From Chalara sp. BL73 (lineage: Eukaryota > Ascomycota > Leotiomycetes > Helotiales): 64,000 nucleotides of DNA. The notes under the pieces were generated by a model. It saw nothing but the letters and a program-made list of their open reading frames with translations, was not told where the DNA came from and did not search any database. A program made the translations under genes and the position numbers. Positions 32,338-44,479 of the stretch are shown one piece after another (the stretch's first letter is position 1; each line of letters starts with the position of its first letter). The stretch covers positions 62,001 through 126,000 of the forward strand of contig CAKJVC010000150.1 in assembly GCA_918026815.1 (NCBI GenBank), in the 5' to 3' direction.

Positions 32338-33567
32338 TCATTCCAAGAAATCAGCCGGCACATCGGGTCCCCAAACAGCAAGAGACTCGCTACCGGCTGG
32401 TCCAAATCCTATCGGGGTATCTTTGTTGACAGTGTCCCCGTCGGCGTAATGCTGCGTTACTTGTAAGTACATTGATACAACAGTTGTATTAGTTCTCGGC
32501 ATACTTCTATCATGAATCCGGTAGGGTCCCACCAGTAGTCAAAGATCTGACTTCCCAAAATATGACGTCCCACGCCCCATGCTGATTTATATCCCCTCTT
32601 GGCCAACCAGCTAAACAACATGAGAGAAATTCCTCATTCCTTGCTAAAATTTGAAGACTCACTGATGACCCAAAAGTTGGGTATCAAAATCATGTACCTC
32701 AAAACTAGCATGATGCACATGTGGAATAGGATTCTTGCTCATGAAAAAAGAGTGGTGATCAACATATTCATTACCACGATCGATGTGAGCAAAGAAGCCT
32801 ACCACAAGTTTGTCCTCTGATGATTTTCGGCTTGAATCTGGGAGAAGGAGGTAATCAGATGGCACTAAGTTAAAGTAGCGCGTGTAGAACTGAATCTGTG
32901 CCTCTATGTCGACAACGCAGAGTCCAAAGTGCCCCAGCTACGGATGTAAACATTGACAACTTTTATACCTGGGCGGATGAACTTACTTTGTGCACGGCGG
33001 CCGCTCCCATGGAGAAACGTTGAAATGCTCCTTCTCTCGGTTTGTCCTGTTCCCAGTTGTAAACTAGCTTCTCCGGGAGCTTCCCGGTCTCTGCTCTCTC
33101 TTGACCGAAGACAAGATTCACTGGGAATCCTTCTGGGTCAAATATTGTGACTCGAGAACCAACTCCGGGGGCATCTGTCAACTTTTCGATTTTAGTAGCA
33201 CCTGGCATTCTAGCAGCTCTGAGGGAGTGTCAATAGGATCCATTGATCAGCAAGATTAAACAAAATACTTCTCTAAGTCAGCAAAACTCTCCACCTCAAA
33301 AGCACCACCCAAGTACTTTTTCGTCTCGCCCTTCTCGACTACGTAAACGTAAGGCTGATCGCTGTAGCCCCTCCACCACATCTTCTCCTCTGTTTGTTTT
33401 ACGAGATGCATTCCGAAGTCGTGCAGAAAGCTTGAAACGGAGGAGAAATCTGGGTGCTGGTACCGCATGTGCGACAATCGCACAAGTCGGATCTGGGAAC
33501 TTTCATCGATATTCTCGCGGACCTTCCAGTCGCTAATAGACATAGGTTCCCAACCGCTCATCTTCAT
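32338..33567 (-). CDS. Glyoxalase/VOC superfamily extradiol-type dioxygenase, two-domain
   Basis: 341 aa from ATG 33567 (33561 and 33543 are also possible). Exons are 33567-33269, 33218-32987, 32937-32663, 32610-32505 and 32451-32338; introns 50, 49, 52 and 53 nt, all frame-consistent. The two vicinal-oxygen-chelate domains resemble 2,3-dihydroxybiphenyl or catechol 2,3-dioxygenases: RLVRLSHMRYQHPDF opens the first, and KLGHFGLCVVDIEAQIQFY opens the second. Likely Fe ligands of the C-terminal domain are His in LGHFG, His in HVHHASFEVHD and Glu in GFMIEHYADGD, the 2-His-1-Glu set. The predicted role is extradiol opening of a catechol-type ring, next to the phenol-hydroxylase-like gene that would make it. 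Two motifs lie 260-309 bp upstream. Confidence 0.9.
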
Positions 33568-33826
33568 GGCGTCCCCTGCAGGAAGAGTATATCCTTTGTT
33601 CGTAGCATCTGGAATGAATGATGTCTCCTGTTTATTAGCGAGGAAGAGATGCAATTCGAGCACAACATTAGAGTTCCCACCATGGCTGTCACGCTCGGCC
33701 TTCTGCGCTCCTACTCTTTGGTTCAGGTTTATACGTAGTAATATCTTTCTCTTCAATTATTGTTGTAGATGAATATTCTTATCAATATCACGCAGAGTCC
33801 GTTCCCACGAATAAGCATGTTATATA

Positions 33827-33876
33827 GTCCCACCACAAATTACATTGATAGGGGGTTGTGAGCTAAAATGTGGGAC
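33827..33876. promoter_or_regulatory. Cluster motif GTGGGAC, inverted pair (dioxygenase promoter)
   Basis: GTCCCAC at 33827-33833 and TGTGGGAC at 33869-33876, 260-309 bp upstream of the VOC dioxygenase ATG (33567, minus strand). Confidence 0.62.
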
Positions 33877-34006
33877 GAGGTTAAAGAGAGTGGGATGCAT
33901 CTGTGAAAATCTTCTGGTGTGTAGAAGGGGGGCATATTATCTTACTGAACTAGCAACTGCAAGCTCTTACTCCCCAAAAATCTTGTATTATATTTGTTTC
34001 TCTATC

Positions 34007-34194
34007 TGTCGGAACACCTACCACGTAGCAAAAGGCGTAGTAGCTGTGACTGCGCTCTTGCTGATGTGGTTCTGGTATTCGTTGATTGATTGTTCTAAGC
34101 TGCGGCCTATTGCCAAGTAGTTATATAGTGGTAGAAGACCCGTAATCCCCGTAATCTGATGGAACGCGCAAAACTATGTACATGCGCTCCAAGA
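34007..34194 (+). mobile_element. Solo LTR, family A, copy 4
   Basis: About 188 bp, TGTCGGAACA...GCGCTCCAAGA, homologous along its length to the other family A copies. The right end is mutated and no target duplication is seen. It lies just downstream of the FAD monooxygenase stop codon and upstream of the dioxygenase promoter motifs. Confidence 0.75.
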
Positions 34195-34232
34195 ATTAGG
34201 TTTAGATTGTCCATTACTCATTTGTGCTTTCT

Positions 34233-36414
34233 CTAGTGTCCCCTGAGAACCTCTTCAATCTTGGCTAATGCTCCTTCCAGCTCGAACAAACTTTTACATC
34301 TTGCGAAGACAATGCGATCCCATCTAATAATAGCAAATGCCACATCTGCCCCCAAGTCCTTCCATATACGATTAGGCTCATAATACAGTGGCTCAGGTCG
34401 GGGAAAGGCTTTTGCGATTGCTTCTTCTGTCTCTCCAGCCACTATGTACTCCTCAGCGCTAATAACACGCACTACGTTCTTCGACTCAGCCCGCGCAGGC
34501 AAACTGGAAGCCGACTGCGGAGTGTAGCGTGCCTGTTCGTGTACAATATATGTAGTCTCGGCAAGAGATACTATATCGTCTTTGTTGTGCCTTCCCCCCA
34601 AGCTACTAATTTCTCTCTGATAACTGCGCAATTGCTCGAGGGATGTTGCCAATGCAACTACCTGAAAGATGCACCTCTTCTGACTCGAAAAGATAGCATC
34701 ATCTGTGAAGGTAGGTACGGGTGGAGCTGGCTGGTCAATTGGTGCAGCGAAGACTTGTGGCAAACTGATCCCACCGCCATAGTCCGGTAAGAATGGGGCT
34801 TCGGAGGTATAGTCATATCGCGTCAAGCCTGCCTTCCTTGGGCCTAACTCTAAGTCATACCTCCAAGGCGGTACCAGCTGAACAAACCACAGGTACCAGT
34901 TTCTTAAGAAGGCTTTAGTCTTGGAAGGCTCGTTGCAATAGTTCCCATTTTGGACTGTAGCAGCTAGAGAACGCTCAAGCTGCTGCTTGCGCTCCGCATA
35001 CCAGCCGCGGAAAAGACTCTCATAATTCGGATACGCCGGGGATGTGGCGAGCTTCAGACGCCATGACAACGAGATTGCATCACGAAAGCCGGATACGATC
35101 CCTTGGCCTCCGACTGCTGGTGTCAGTACTTGCAAACCGAAGCGCAAACGGAGCTTGAGTTGGCACCTACAAGGTGGAAAGACATGTGCTGCGTCGCCAC
35201 AAAGTATTACGCGACCTAGCGACCATATGTTGCAGCTTCGAGCTGAGAACGAGAATGGCCTCGAGCGGATACACTCAATGCAGTCAGTTGGCCACATTAG
35301 GTCTTCCAACAGGCTGCAAAATGTCAGAGATAGCCAGAAAAAAGCGAGAACAGTGCTCACCCAAAGTTTCTACCAGGCTGTCTGAGGTATGGAAAAATGA
35401 TTTTCTGTGTTTCGGCAGGTGTTGCCATCTGTTGTGGATCTTCGTTCTCCTTGACGACAAATTCAAAACGCCAGAGACGGTCCTCAGTCCTGCCAAAACG
35501 TCCACAAACGGCCGGGCGCGATGGGTCGCAGATGAAATTAAACTCCCGTGGGAAAAACAGGTCATACACATCTTCAGGTGAGTATCCTAGCTTCCAAAGC
35601 GGGAACTCTGGGTGTGTTCCTGGTGTAGGGCAAGTCAGGCGCCAGTTTAGCGCTACCCATGTTGCTTCATAATGAAATCTCGTGACTTTAGTAACCGTGG
35701 ACACTTTAACGGGGTCTTAATACTTACTTTGAACTTTTTTTCATAGTAACTCCTCGCGGCTCCAAGTACTTCTTCCTTGTGAAGCCCGTCTTGCCGTCGG
35801 CTCCAACTAAGAATTTCCCTCGTATCCTGCGCAATGTGTTTCCTGACGTTCGATAGTCAATATAAACAAAGTTATCGTCCTCGCTAATTCCTGAGAGTGT
35901 AGACCCTTCTCTGAGCTCTCCAAAGTCCTTATGAATTGCGTCCCTCAGGTGCTTCTCCAGTGCAGGCTGCTTGTGAGACATAAATCCCGGATGCCCCGTT
36001 CCACCAGTAATCTGCGAGACGTCAGTCTTCATTGTCCTATTCCGTTTTAGTGCACCCTACGGAATTGTAGTTAATTTGTAAGAAATGTTTCACATTAAGA
36101 CCTCTACCACCATCAATAAATCGAAAAAATCCCATGACTAAAAGATGTTAGGACACATAGTAGAAGACTAACAGGACGGATATACCTTTTCCAACATCTG
36201 TTAACAAATCGTAATACTTCCCAACACCCTGAACAATGCGAATGCCATCCTCGTCCAGCGCAATACCTCTTGGGTCAGTAGTGATACATGTATCTCGTTC
36301 CAATATCACATGTTTAACTCTCAATCGGCTCAGATATGCAGACAGCAGTGCGCCAGTTGGACCACATCCACAGATAATGACATCAACATGCTCTTCCTCC
36401 TGGGTATCAGTCAT
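34233..36414 (-). CDS. FAD-dependent phenol hydroxylase-like monooxygenase
   Basis: 643 aa. Exons are 36414-36186, 36137-36061, 36011-35728, 35678-35361, 35313-35171 and 35113-34233; introns 47-57 nt, all consistent in frame. FAD/NAD(P)H sites are GCGPTG (residues 16-21), DG motif LVGADGKTG and GD motif ILCGDAAHVFPPFGGQG, the last restored by splicing. The family stretch GGTGHPGFMSHKQPALEKHLR and the length match phenol 2-monooxygenase-type flavoproteins with an extra C-terminal domain. The reaction is ring hydroxylation of a phenolic using NAD(P)H and O2, which would supply the catechol for the adjacent extradiol-type dioxygenase. A GTGGGAC site lies 276 bp upstream. Confidence 0.93.
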
Positions 36415-37822
36415 TTCTCGCAAAGAGTCTCAGTTGAAGACAACGAATTCTGTTGCAAGCGGTCAGAAACAAGCCTTCGAAGCCCGGATAAGCCAAACAG
36501 TTGCGAAGTGCCTGGAGGATGACTTAGGTCAACCCATGCCTCATCAGCGGCAGTCAAAGGTTGATTTCAGTGTAACGTACCTTAGCAGAGACGATTGTTG
36601 TCACAAGAATTAGTTAGTTTCCGTGGCTACCATACTTTAATTACTATATTACCAAAGATTGTCATCAATAATTGAGTTTTGCGGGGCATGTGGGACCTAT
36701 AGATGCGGGACCGAATGGACATCCACAACACAACACAACACACTACGCACCTCTTTTGCGGATTTCCCGACCCAGATGCTTTCAATATCGCATTTGCCAA
36801 TTCCAGACCTACAGAATTTAAACATGAAGGGGTGGATGGAATAGAAGAGAAGCGAATCAGATTGTGGTTTAGGCTTAATAGTAGTTCTCTTGTACGCTAA
36901 CCACGATGATAATGGAATACCTTAGTTGAGTTAAGCATGACGCTTTATCTTTAAAAACAGCTACAGACTTATGTATAGCATCCTGTCGCGGTTGGAACTT
37001 CTTGGTCCCCTGAATCCATCGCGTGAGGCTTGCGAGCCTCACCACGTGACCTTGCTAAGGTTCTTATCTTCCACCTCTCCACGTAACAACCCATCACTTT
37101 TATCTTTAACTTAGTATTCTCTCATGCTTATTATCTGTGAGGGGCTCAAGAACTTGACACCTTCATTCGTCTGATATATTGCATAATCACAAGACTATGT
37201 CTTCGTCCTGCTACTCAGGGTCAGTAAATGATTAGGTACGCCAGATTTATTGCTGCCGTAAAGTCCATACGTTATGGTATGAGATGATAGAATGACTAAA
37301 TTCTTCTCTGAATACTATCGAGTAATGACGAGACATTTGCCGGAAGGTTACCTCTCTGTCTTCCTCTTGGTAACTGATTGACCCAAACTATCACGATACG
37401 CGCTGTGGATCTACAGATACAGTGGGCAACGGTGGTACCATATGAGAGTCTATAGCTAAGGAAGGAAGAGGAACTCGAGGAGAGCAGGCTATATATATAC
37501 ACGAGGGGCTCTGAGAGCTCGGCTAATATAGGTCACGTGTGCTCCAGAGCACGGGACGTGACACAAACAAGTGGAGTCTTTCGGCTAGCCAGCCACTCAC
37601 GAACGAATCCATGTCACTATGTACCCCAAGTTCGGCAACTGCGGGGGAAGTAATCTTAACTTGACCTTGCAGAATCTTCTTTCGTCATCGAACACTTCAT
37701 GCTGTCAACCTTGAACAATGCATAACGATACAAGCAAGCGTTTGCATCTGGCCTGTTCTCGTCCCCCAACTACCCAGCCTTCTTCGGATCTGCTTGTTTT
37801 CTAGCCAGGGTGATGATTGGAA
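36415..37822. other. Intergenic, divergent promoters
   Basis: 1.4 kb between the FAD monooxygenase and the C2H2 regulator, which are divergently transcribed. It holds the motif at 36690 near the monooxygenase side. A GTGCTCCAGAGCAC palindrome lies near 37538-37551. No gene is seen. Confidence 0.45.
36690..36696 (+). promoter_or_regulatory. Cluster motif GTGGGAC (FAD monooxygenase promoter)
   Basis: ATGTGGGAC at 36688-36696, 276 bp upstream of the monooxygenase ATG (36414). A variant ATGCGGGAC follows about 10 bp later. Confidence 0.62.
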
Positions 37823-40701
37823 ATGATGGCGTCGCCAATGCTGCGCAGGCGAGGACGCCCACAAAGTAGCTCCAGTCGAACATTGAACCGTCAATGTCAG
37901 TTCTGCGAGAAAAACTTTTCGAAAACAGAACATTTGCTTCGCCATGAGAGAAGTCACACCAAAGAACGGCCATTTCATTGCGCGAGATGCAACAAAGTTT
38001 ACAGTCGACAGTATGTTAAATTGATGAGAACTAAAACATAATTTTACTGACAGGAGTCGAGTGACACGTTATTACGCCATGCAAAGTCGCATGATGAGGA
38101 TAGCACATCATCCATAACACCAGTTAGCGGCATGCAAGAGAATTTGCAATTGAATGACGGCTCTAGCCTGCAGAGTGGTATTGCACAAGACTGGCACGTC
38201 CAAACTCAGCCTCTCCAACATCTGGGCCAAATGGATCCTACAACTAGCCCGCTCCTTAATCCCGCTCCTTTTCCGACAACGAATCAATCACAGGACACCC
38301 AGAGTATTTACGCACCACCTGGAACTCACGAGGGCGCTAGTGGTATCCCGAACATTCAAGGACCCTTCTCGTTACCCATCTCGGCTACTAGAGTAGAGTC
38401 ACCTCTCTCTGCCAACAATCTCTGGGACGAATCACTCATGTCCGGGAGTGTACCTTGGCTAATTGGACATGACTTCGACCTTGAAGCCCTGAATACCTCT
38501 GTTTCCAGCATGTTGGATATTTCACAACCGCTATTTCAACCTCGTGTAGACTTCCAGAATGTTCAACCAGTTTTAGAAGATGATGCAGAGGTAGCTGCTG
38601 AGGCTCAGCACAGGCAAAAGTCAGCAACTGAAAAAGTGCGGGCTTCCTGGTTCAATCTGATAGACAATGAGTCCCGTGATAGCACATATGGAGATACTCT
38701 TACAGGACAGATGACACCAATCCCAGCGCCGAATCAGTATGATATTGGGGATAACTTTCGTAATCGCATTACCGCCAGACTCAGAGCTCCAACTATGGAT
38801 GATCCGCTACCGTCTACAAAGTTTCTGGTATGCTACCACTTTTCCTTACATCTACTCTACAACAATACTGACGGACTCAGAATCTCGCTGTCCAGGTTTA
38901 CTTCACGAAATTTAATCCGATTTTTCCAGTTATTCATAGTCACACCTTCCGCCCCAGTCCTAAGAACTCTCTGCTGTTACTATCCATCACTTCCATTGGG
39001 AGTCTGCTTCTCGGCTCAAAAGGAGCAACGGCACAAGGTATTCGAATTTTTGAAAGGCTTAACAAGGCTATTTTGGCTTCGGTGCGTCTAACTTGAGTCG
39101 CTGAAGTAATAACGATCTAATTTCCACACAGTGGGAGCAATCTCTCCAAGACCAACGAGAAGCGGAGTCGATGATTGAGGCTGCATTAATTGGACAAACG
39201 TTTGGATTGCTATCCGGAGTAGGTCGCCGGGATCCTGGACATACCCCTATCTAACCCTTCATCAGATCCCCAAGCACCTTGCAATTGTTGAGGCCTTCCA
39301 TGGCACCATCATCGCCGTGAGTTCCATTCAGTTTCTATCTATGAGTGTGAGCACTGACAAGTGGATCTTAGTGGGCTAGGCGATGCAAACTATTTGTGCA
39401 CTCACCGAATCTCCCAGACGTTGCCAACTTGGCAGGAAAAGACTTGCATAAGGCCTGGAGTCTCTGGGCCAGGTCGGAAGAAATAGTAAGGTATGTGTCT
39501 GGAACCCCCATCAATCTTCTACGAGCTACACACACCTCTTGCCATCCCCACGCGCAATACCCATGAGGTATTGGTTATCGGCTCATAATTTGACAGATCT
39601 GTACATGGTCTTTATATTCATGACGCTATGCTATCAAGAATGCTTCACCATGAGCCTCTGCTACGACATGATGCTATCGCAGTGCCTCCGGCTGCTGAAG
39701 ATAAATTATTTAGCGCACCAACAGCATTGGCCTGGAAAAAACTGGTGCAGGAACAGCCGTTTGCCAAGCTGGCACTCCGTAACTCCCTCCATATCAATCT
39801 GTCCAGGCACCATGCCCCACAGCCAACCGCGGAAGAGTCAAGTTTGAAACATAGCAGACAAACCGCATATGTTGTGCTAAACGGGATCTCGGCGTTCGTC
39901 AGCGAAAAGCAACAGATGATGCAGCTAGCACCCCGTTCAATAAATTTTTCAATGTACTACGACGCGCTGGTGTGCTGGTACTTTACTTTCGCCGACCCTA
40001 ATGGATCCACAAACATGACCGAAACATCCCGTTCGGATGTCTTGCTCCCCATGATCAAAGTCCTCTGGCACACTGTCTTCATGCAGCTTGCTACGAACTT
40101 CAACGTTCTCGAAAGGGCGATTGGTAGGGATGGTCTAGACGTTCTAACTGCAGAAGACGATCTTGTTTACGCTAGAGAGTGGGCAAATTCGAAAGAAGCC
40201 CAGAGGTGCATCTTGCACGCCTATACACTACTGCAGTTGCTGGGTTCAATGCGACTAGATACAGAGCCTGCCATTCATATTCCACATTGCCTCTTCCTCG
40301 CAGGTATAGCGAGTTATAGTTATACAAAATTCCACACCCTCGAGCGGTCAGGCCTGCAAAACCCTTCTTTGCAGACCGACAGGTCGCCGATTGACTTTCC
40401 AGAGTTTTTACAGCTTGGTATTCCAATCCCGAAGCGCCTTTTCGACTCTGCGAATACTTCAACGGCCCATAATTTCTCACGAAACAGGGAGATGGTAGAT
40501 GGCGACAATTACGCGGCTAGTAATTTACCAGATCGATCTCAACCTTGCTCGGATGTTGTCACTGCAATGATGTTTTCGACTATTGACTTGTTACAAAGAA
40601 TTGGGCACTGGGGTGTTGCAAGGAGATATGCCACGACTTTGTCAGCTTTGGCAAAAACGGATGGAGATGAAGACTGGATGTTAATTCTAAATGATTCTTA
40701 A
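37823..40701 (+). CDS. C2H2 zinc-finger transcription factor with fungal_trans domain
   Basis: 838 aa. Exons are 37823-38010, 38062-38827, 38881-39081, 39132-39218, 39266-39316, 39372-39490 and 39597-40701, all frame-consistent. Two classical C2H2 fingers lie at residues 25-45 (C25, C28, H41, H45) and 53-73 (C53, C56, H69, H73), linked by TKERPFH. The second is completed only by splicing (SRHDTLLRHAKSH). A middle-homology 'fungal_trans' region follows, restored as FLNLAVQVYFTKFNPIFPVIH...LLLLSITSIGSLLLG, with MLSRMLHHEPLLRHD later. It sits in the middle of the cluster, making it the prime candidate to bind the shared G-rich motif ATGTGGGAC. Two-finger proteins typically read short G-rich sites. 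No motif lies in its own promoter, so self-control by this motif is not suggested. Confidence 0.9.
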
Positions 40702-41697
40702 AGATGATAAGCAGTAACTGTAGTGGCGTATGTACACAGTTAGATCAATTTATATATCAAAACTCTCTGTTCATATCACTCTGTTAAGTGACGGTTCTTT
40801 GTTTTTGATAACTTGCAATTGCTCAAGTCGATACCTACTGAGCACGTAGCACCGCGACCTTTGCGCAGTGCTAGTATGCTCGTTGTAGGTGGTTGACTTG
40901 TTCTTGATTCTTTGCTCTTGCTACGTACAGAAGCTTGTAATACATCAATGTGGTCGGAGCGTCGTGGGGTATTCACGTAACTTTGGCTGCATACCAGCAC
41001 TCTCATTCCAGGAAATTGAGCGCTTTGCCGGGCTCCAAGCAGGAGAGAAAGATTCGGTGCCAAAATACCGCAAATAAGTTTATTCTCGTAAATCTGCGGA
41101 CAAAATTTACCAGTTCTACATGGTCTCGTTAAGTTGGGGCGCTCCCATAATTTTAGCTAATTTCTAGTAATGATGCAATCGTAGCAATGGAAATATGAGG
41201 TAGGGTGGTAAGCCACAAAGGTAGCCAAGATTTACCGCTCTTCGTTTTTAACAAATCGTGAGCCGAATGACTATTTACGAGATATAGAGCTGTATCAAAA
41301 GACATTGTTGCAGGGAGGCAGAATAATAGTCTCGATAGTCCCCAAAGTAGGTAGGCCAGGTGTCTTCGGGCATAGTCGAAATTCTTGGTGGAAGTTTAGA
41401 GCACACAACAGTTGCTTCTAACATACAGTAGAGCCAAGTGGTATTTGACAATGGGGGTATGAGCGTCCGCCACTATGTGCAATTTTGATGCTTAACCATG
41501 CTGTTCTCTCTTATGGAAATGAGGTCGAGAAGTTTCTATTCAACCCTGTATACCTTTTTTTTAAACTGGCTACTTTCTCCATTAATGACTCCGAGAATTC
41601 CCATCCAGCCTTATCAGACTAAGGTAGCCCCAACAAAATCAATAGTTCAACCACCGTATAGAATGCATGAGGGTACAGTTAGCATTCTCCGCCCTAG
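40702..41697. other. Intergenic, no gene seen
   Basis: About 1 kb between convergent genes. No domain-bearing frame or known repeat. Confidence 0.5.
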
Positions 41698-43216
41698 CTA
41701 AGCCGTCGTCTCTCCACCCACAAAGTCTGCGGCTCTCTTATACATTCCGCGCGTGAAAAGTGGACTCTGCATCACATTCTCCCAGTTGTGCATGTTCATA
41801 CTGTTTTCAACTGACTCTTCAACGGCGGCCGTTGCGCGTACCCGCATATCCGCTTCGTAGTTGTTGATGGCGGTTGATAACTCGTTATGCTCCGATGGCG
41901 AGAGGGGAGAGAGCTTATCGCAGAGAGATACCACGTCGTTGATGGCCGTGTTAAGCCCTTGTCCGCGGTCTAGATGTCACCTCTGTATTAGTTACGGGGT
42001 TCACTGATGGAGTCACGAGGGGGTGGTACGGAATGGCATAGGGTGAGCGGAATCGCCAGCTAGAGTAACTCTCCCCCCTTTGTTGTCCCAAGGAATTGGA
42101 ACCCAGTACCCAATTCTAAAATGCCACACTCTCGTCCCTTCGGGTATGCTCTGAATTATTGTACACATGGGTTCAGGGAATTCTCTGCCCCTCTGTTTCA
42201 GATCTCGTAGAACGGCATCACCAGAGAGGTCGGTTGGCGGCTCATGGAGCCAGGTCAACCCAATCGTAAACTTCCAGTCTTCGGGATTAGGTATATTATA
42301 AGAATCTTGCACTGAGACGTGTTAGAAAGAGATGTCTGAGTCAGAGTACCCTGGGATCCAAGGCGGTAGAAATCTTACGACCACACCACACAAAGTACCC
42401 CTTTGGGTGGAGCCAGATGTTGAATCTCTCATGAAGCTTATGCACCAGCTCGATAATGTGGGCGGGCAGCTTAGTAATCGCAATGCTTGCCACAAGAGGG
42501 AGCTCCGTCACCGGAGCCTTTTCGGCGCCTACTAGAAACTCTCGCACCCATGAGTGAGAGCCATCACAGCCGACCAAGAGATCGCCTGTGGCCTCTGTTC
42601 CGTCTTCGAATGTCGCAGTAATTGTGGAGTCGCCAGGCTGGATATTAACGATTCGCCTATGGAACTATCGCTGCCTAAGCTTGGTCTGGGAGAAGAGAAT
42701 TGTTGCGAGGACACATACCTGAACATCAATTCCAGTGCTTATCAGCTTTACGAACCGTCGCCTGCCAAACCGGAAGTGATTCGGACTCGGAACCTCAGCC
42801 ATGATTTCACCCGAATCTCCGCTATATGCGGGGAGCACATCCATTTCAACAGGTGTGTGGTTATCGACCTGGACCGTTGGGAGTAAGGCGTCCAGTTCGT
42901 TGGGCAGGCACTTCGACAGAGACTCTCGGGCCCAGTAAATGCCGAAATTCCAATCGCGGGGTCTTGCCTCATAGTTAAGGTCTTGTTCGAAGATGGTAAA
43001 AGAAATCCCTTCCTAGGAATTGCCAGTGTTTGCAAATAGTGATTAATTTGAATAGGTGGTCATACCTTTTTGAGCCGCTGTGCAAGTAGCAGACCTGTAG
43101 GGCCTAGAAAAGGGGAGTGGTGAGCACACTTCCTCTTCTGGGGATAGGGGGAAAATGAGACCAGTCTTACCAGCTCCAACGATGATTACATGTAGATGAC
43201 TCAATTGAGCAGCCAT
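41698..43216 (-). CDS. FAD-dependent monooxygenase (salicylate-hydroxylase/UbiH-like)
   Basis: 405 aa. Exons are 43216-43171, 43103-43066, 43012-42719, 42664-42379, 42311-42030 and 41969-41698; introns 53-67 nt. FAD-binding motifs are VIIVGAGPTGLLLAQRL (GAGPTG at 14-19, completed by splicing), DG motif LVGCDGSHSWVR and GD motif LAGDSAHPMPFHRGQGLNTAI. The family hydroxylates aromatic rings or quinones with NAD(P)H. It is much shorter than the phenol-hydroxylase-like enzyme at 34-36 kb, so the two probably act on different steps. Its promoter has only variants of the cluster motif (TCTGGGAC at 43333-43340, ATGGGAC at 43392-43398), so regulation may be weaker or different. Confidence 0.92.
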
Positions 43217-44479
43217 GGTGATTGTTGTTAGAAGGGACCAGAGCTCTATTGCTGTTGTTACCAAATACTAGGGAGACCAGGGTACCGATAGAAGAATGGC
43301 AAGAAAGAAAATTGCAGAATTATTGAGTAGGGTCTGGGACTTTTTTTTATAGGCGACCTCGCAAATGTTTCCCCACAAACTCAGGAACCCGATGGGACAA
43401 TTTTTCTTGCGGGGGCGCCTCTTCCGCAGAAAAGTTCGCCGCCGGAACTTGGTTACCGGAGGAGCCGAGAGCCAGGGTTGAGCTTATTTCTACTTCGAGC
43501 CACTAGTAGTCAAAACCTTCCATCAACATGTCACAACTGTCGCAACTGTCACAACACATAAGGCATAGTAAGGCTTAAGAAAAACATATTGAGAACGCTC
43601 ATCAGTTTTCAGGAGGCGAGGATATAGTAGGAGTAGGTGCTTTTTGGACTAATTCTCACCTAAGTTAATCTAGGATAAGGTAGAATGGAAGGCAAATCTG
43701 AAGCAGAATCCATATTTGTGCAAAAGGATTGAGCTTCTGAAGATAAGAGGTGAAAAGGATATAATTTCAATAAAGGCTCCTATTTTTCGAAGTTTGATTT
43801 CATCTTGCCTTTGTATGCCGTCCGGTTTGGGTGATAATTAATACGGACTTATCATACTGGAACACGATCCAACTGTGTTAATCGTATGTGTAGATGTTAA
43901 GCAGTCTATTTGTGATCAAGTTTGATAGCTTCGATAATGTATAATTTTACCCTGCCTCTAGTGCTAAGCAACTCTCTTCGAGGCAGAGTTTTCTAGCTAT
44001 TAGCACATACCAAATAGTGATATTGGAATCCGGTAGAATTTCACCACAAACAAACTAGAGGGAATATGCAAATACTATTCTAAGAGATAAACAAGTAAGA
44101 CAGTCAAGAGAGATTAATCTACCATAGCAGCAAGTGGAGCTGCTACGATGAGGAGATGCCGATATTATGAGGAGACATAGACCGTAAACTCTCATAGAGA
44201 CGAAGATGGTGGAATGTTGGGGCATAGCCGTTCACTATATGGATTATGGTAAATACTATACATGCCAACTAATTGAGACTACGTTGATTTATATGCCTGT
44301 GGGGGGTATGGATTTCCCGGCGTGTAGAATTAGATTTCTAAATAGGCTTTTACATATGTAGAAGAATACAATGAGTGAGCTGACATCACAGAGTTGGGAT
44401 ATAAAACACCTACATCCATCCATTACGACGGCCTAGGCTGGAATAAGGAACTTTGTAGTATTCTCAGATGTTATGTTGA
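43217..44479. other. Intergenic, AT-rich
   Basis: 1.26 kb with no gene. It includes variant motifs near 43333-43398 and a repeated word GTCACAACTGTCGCAACTGTCACAAC near 43530-43555 (direct repeat of about 9 bp). Confidence 0.4.

Noticed and set aside
32526..32573. Two further GTCCCAC words inside the dioxygenase gene
   Set aside because: They encode conserved residues (WWDPT and GVGRH) of exon 4, so they are explained by coding sequence and were not counted as promoter sites.
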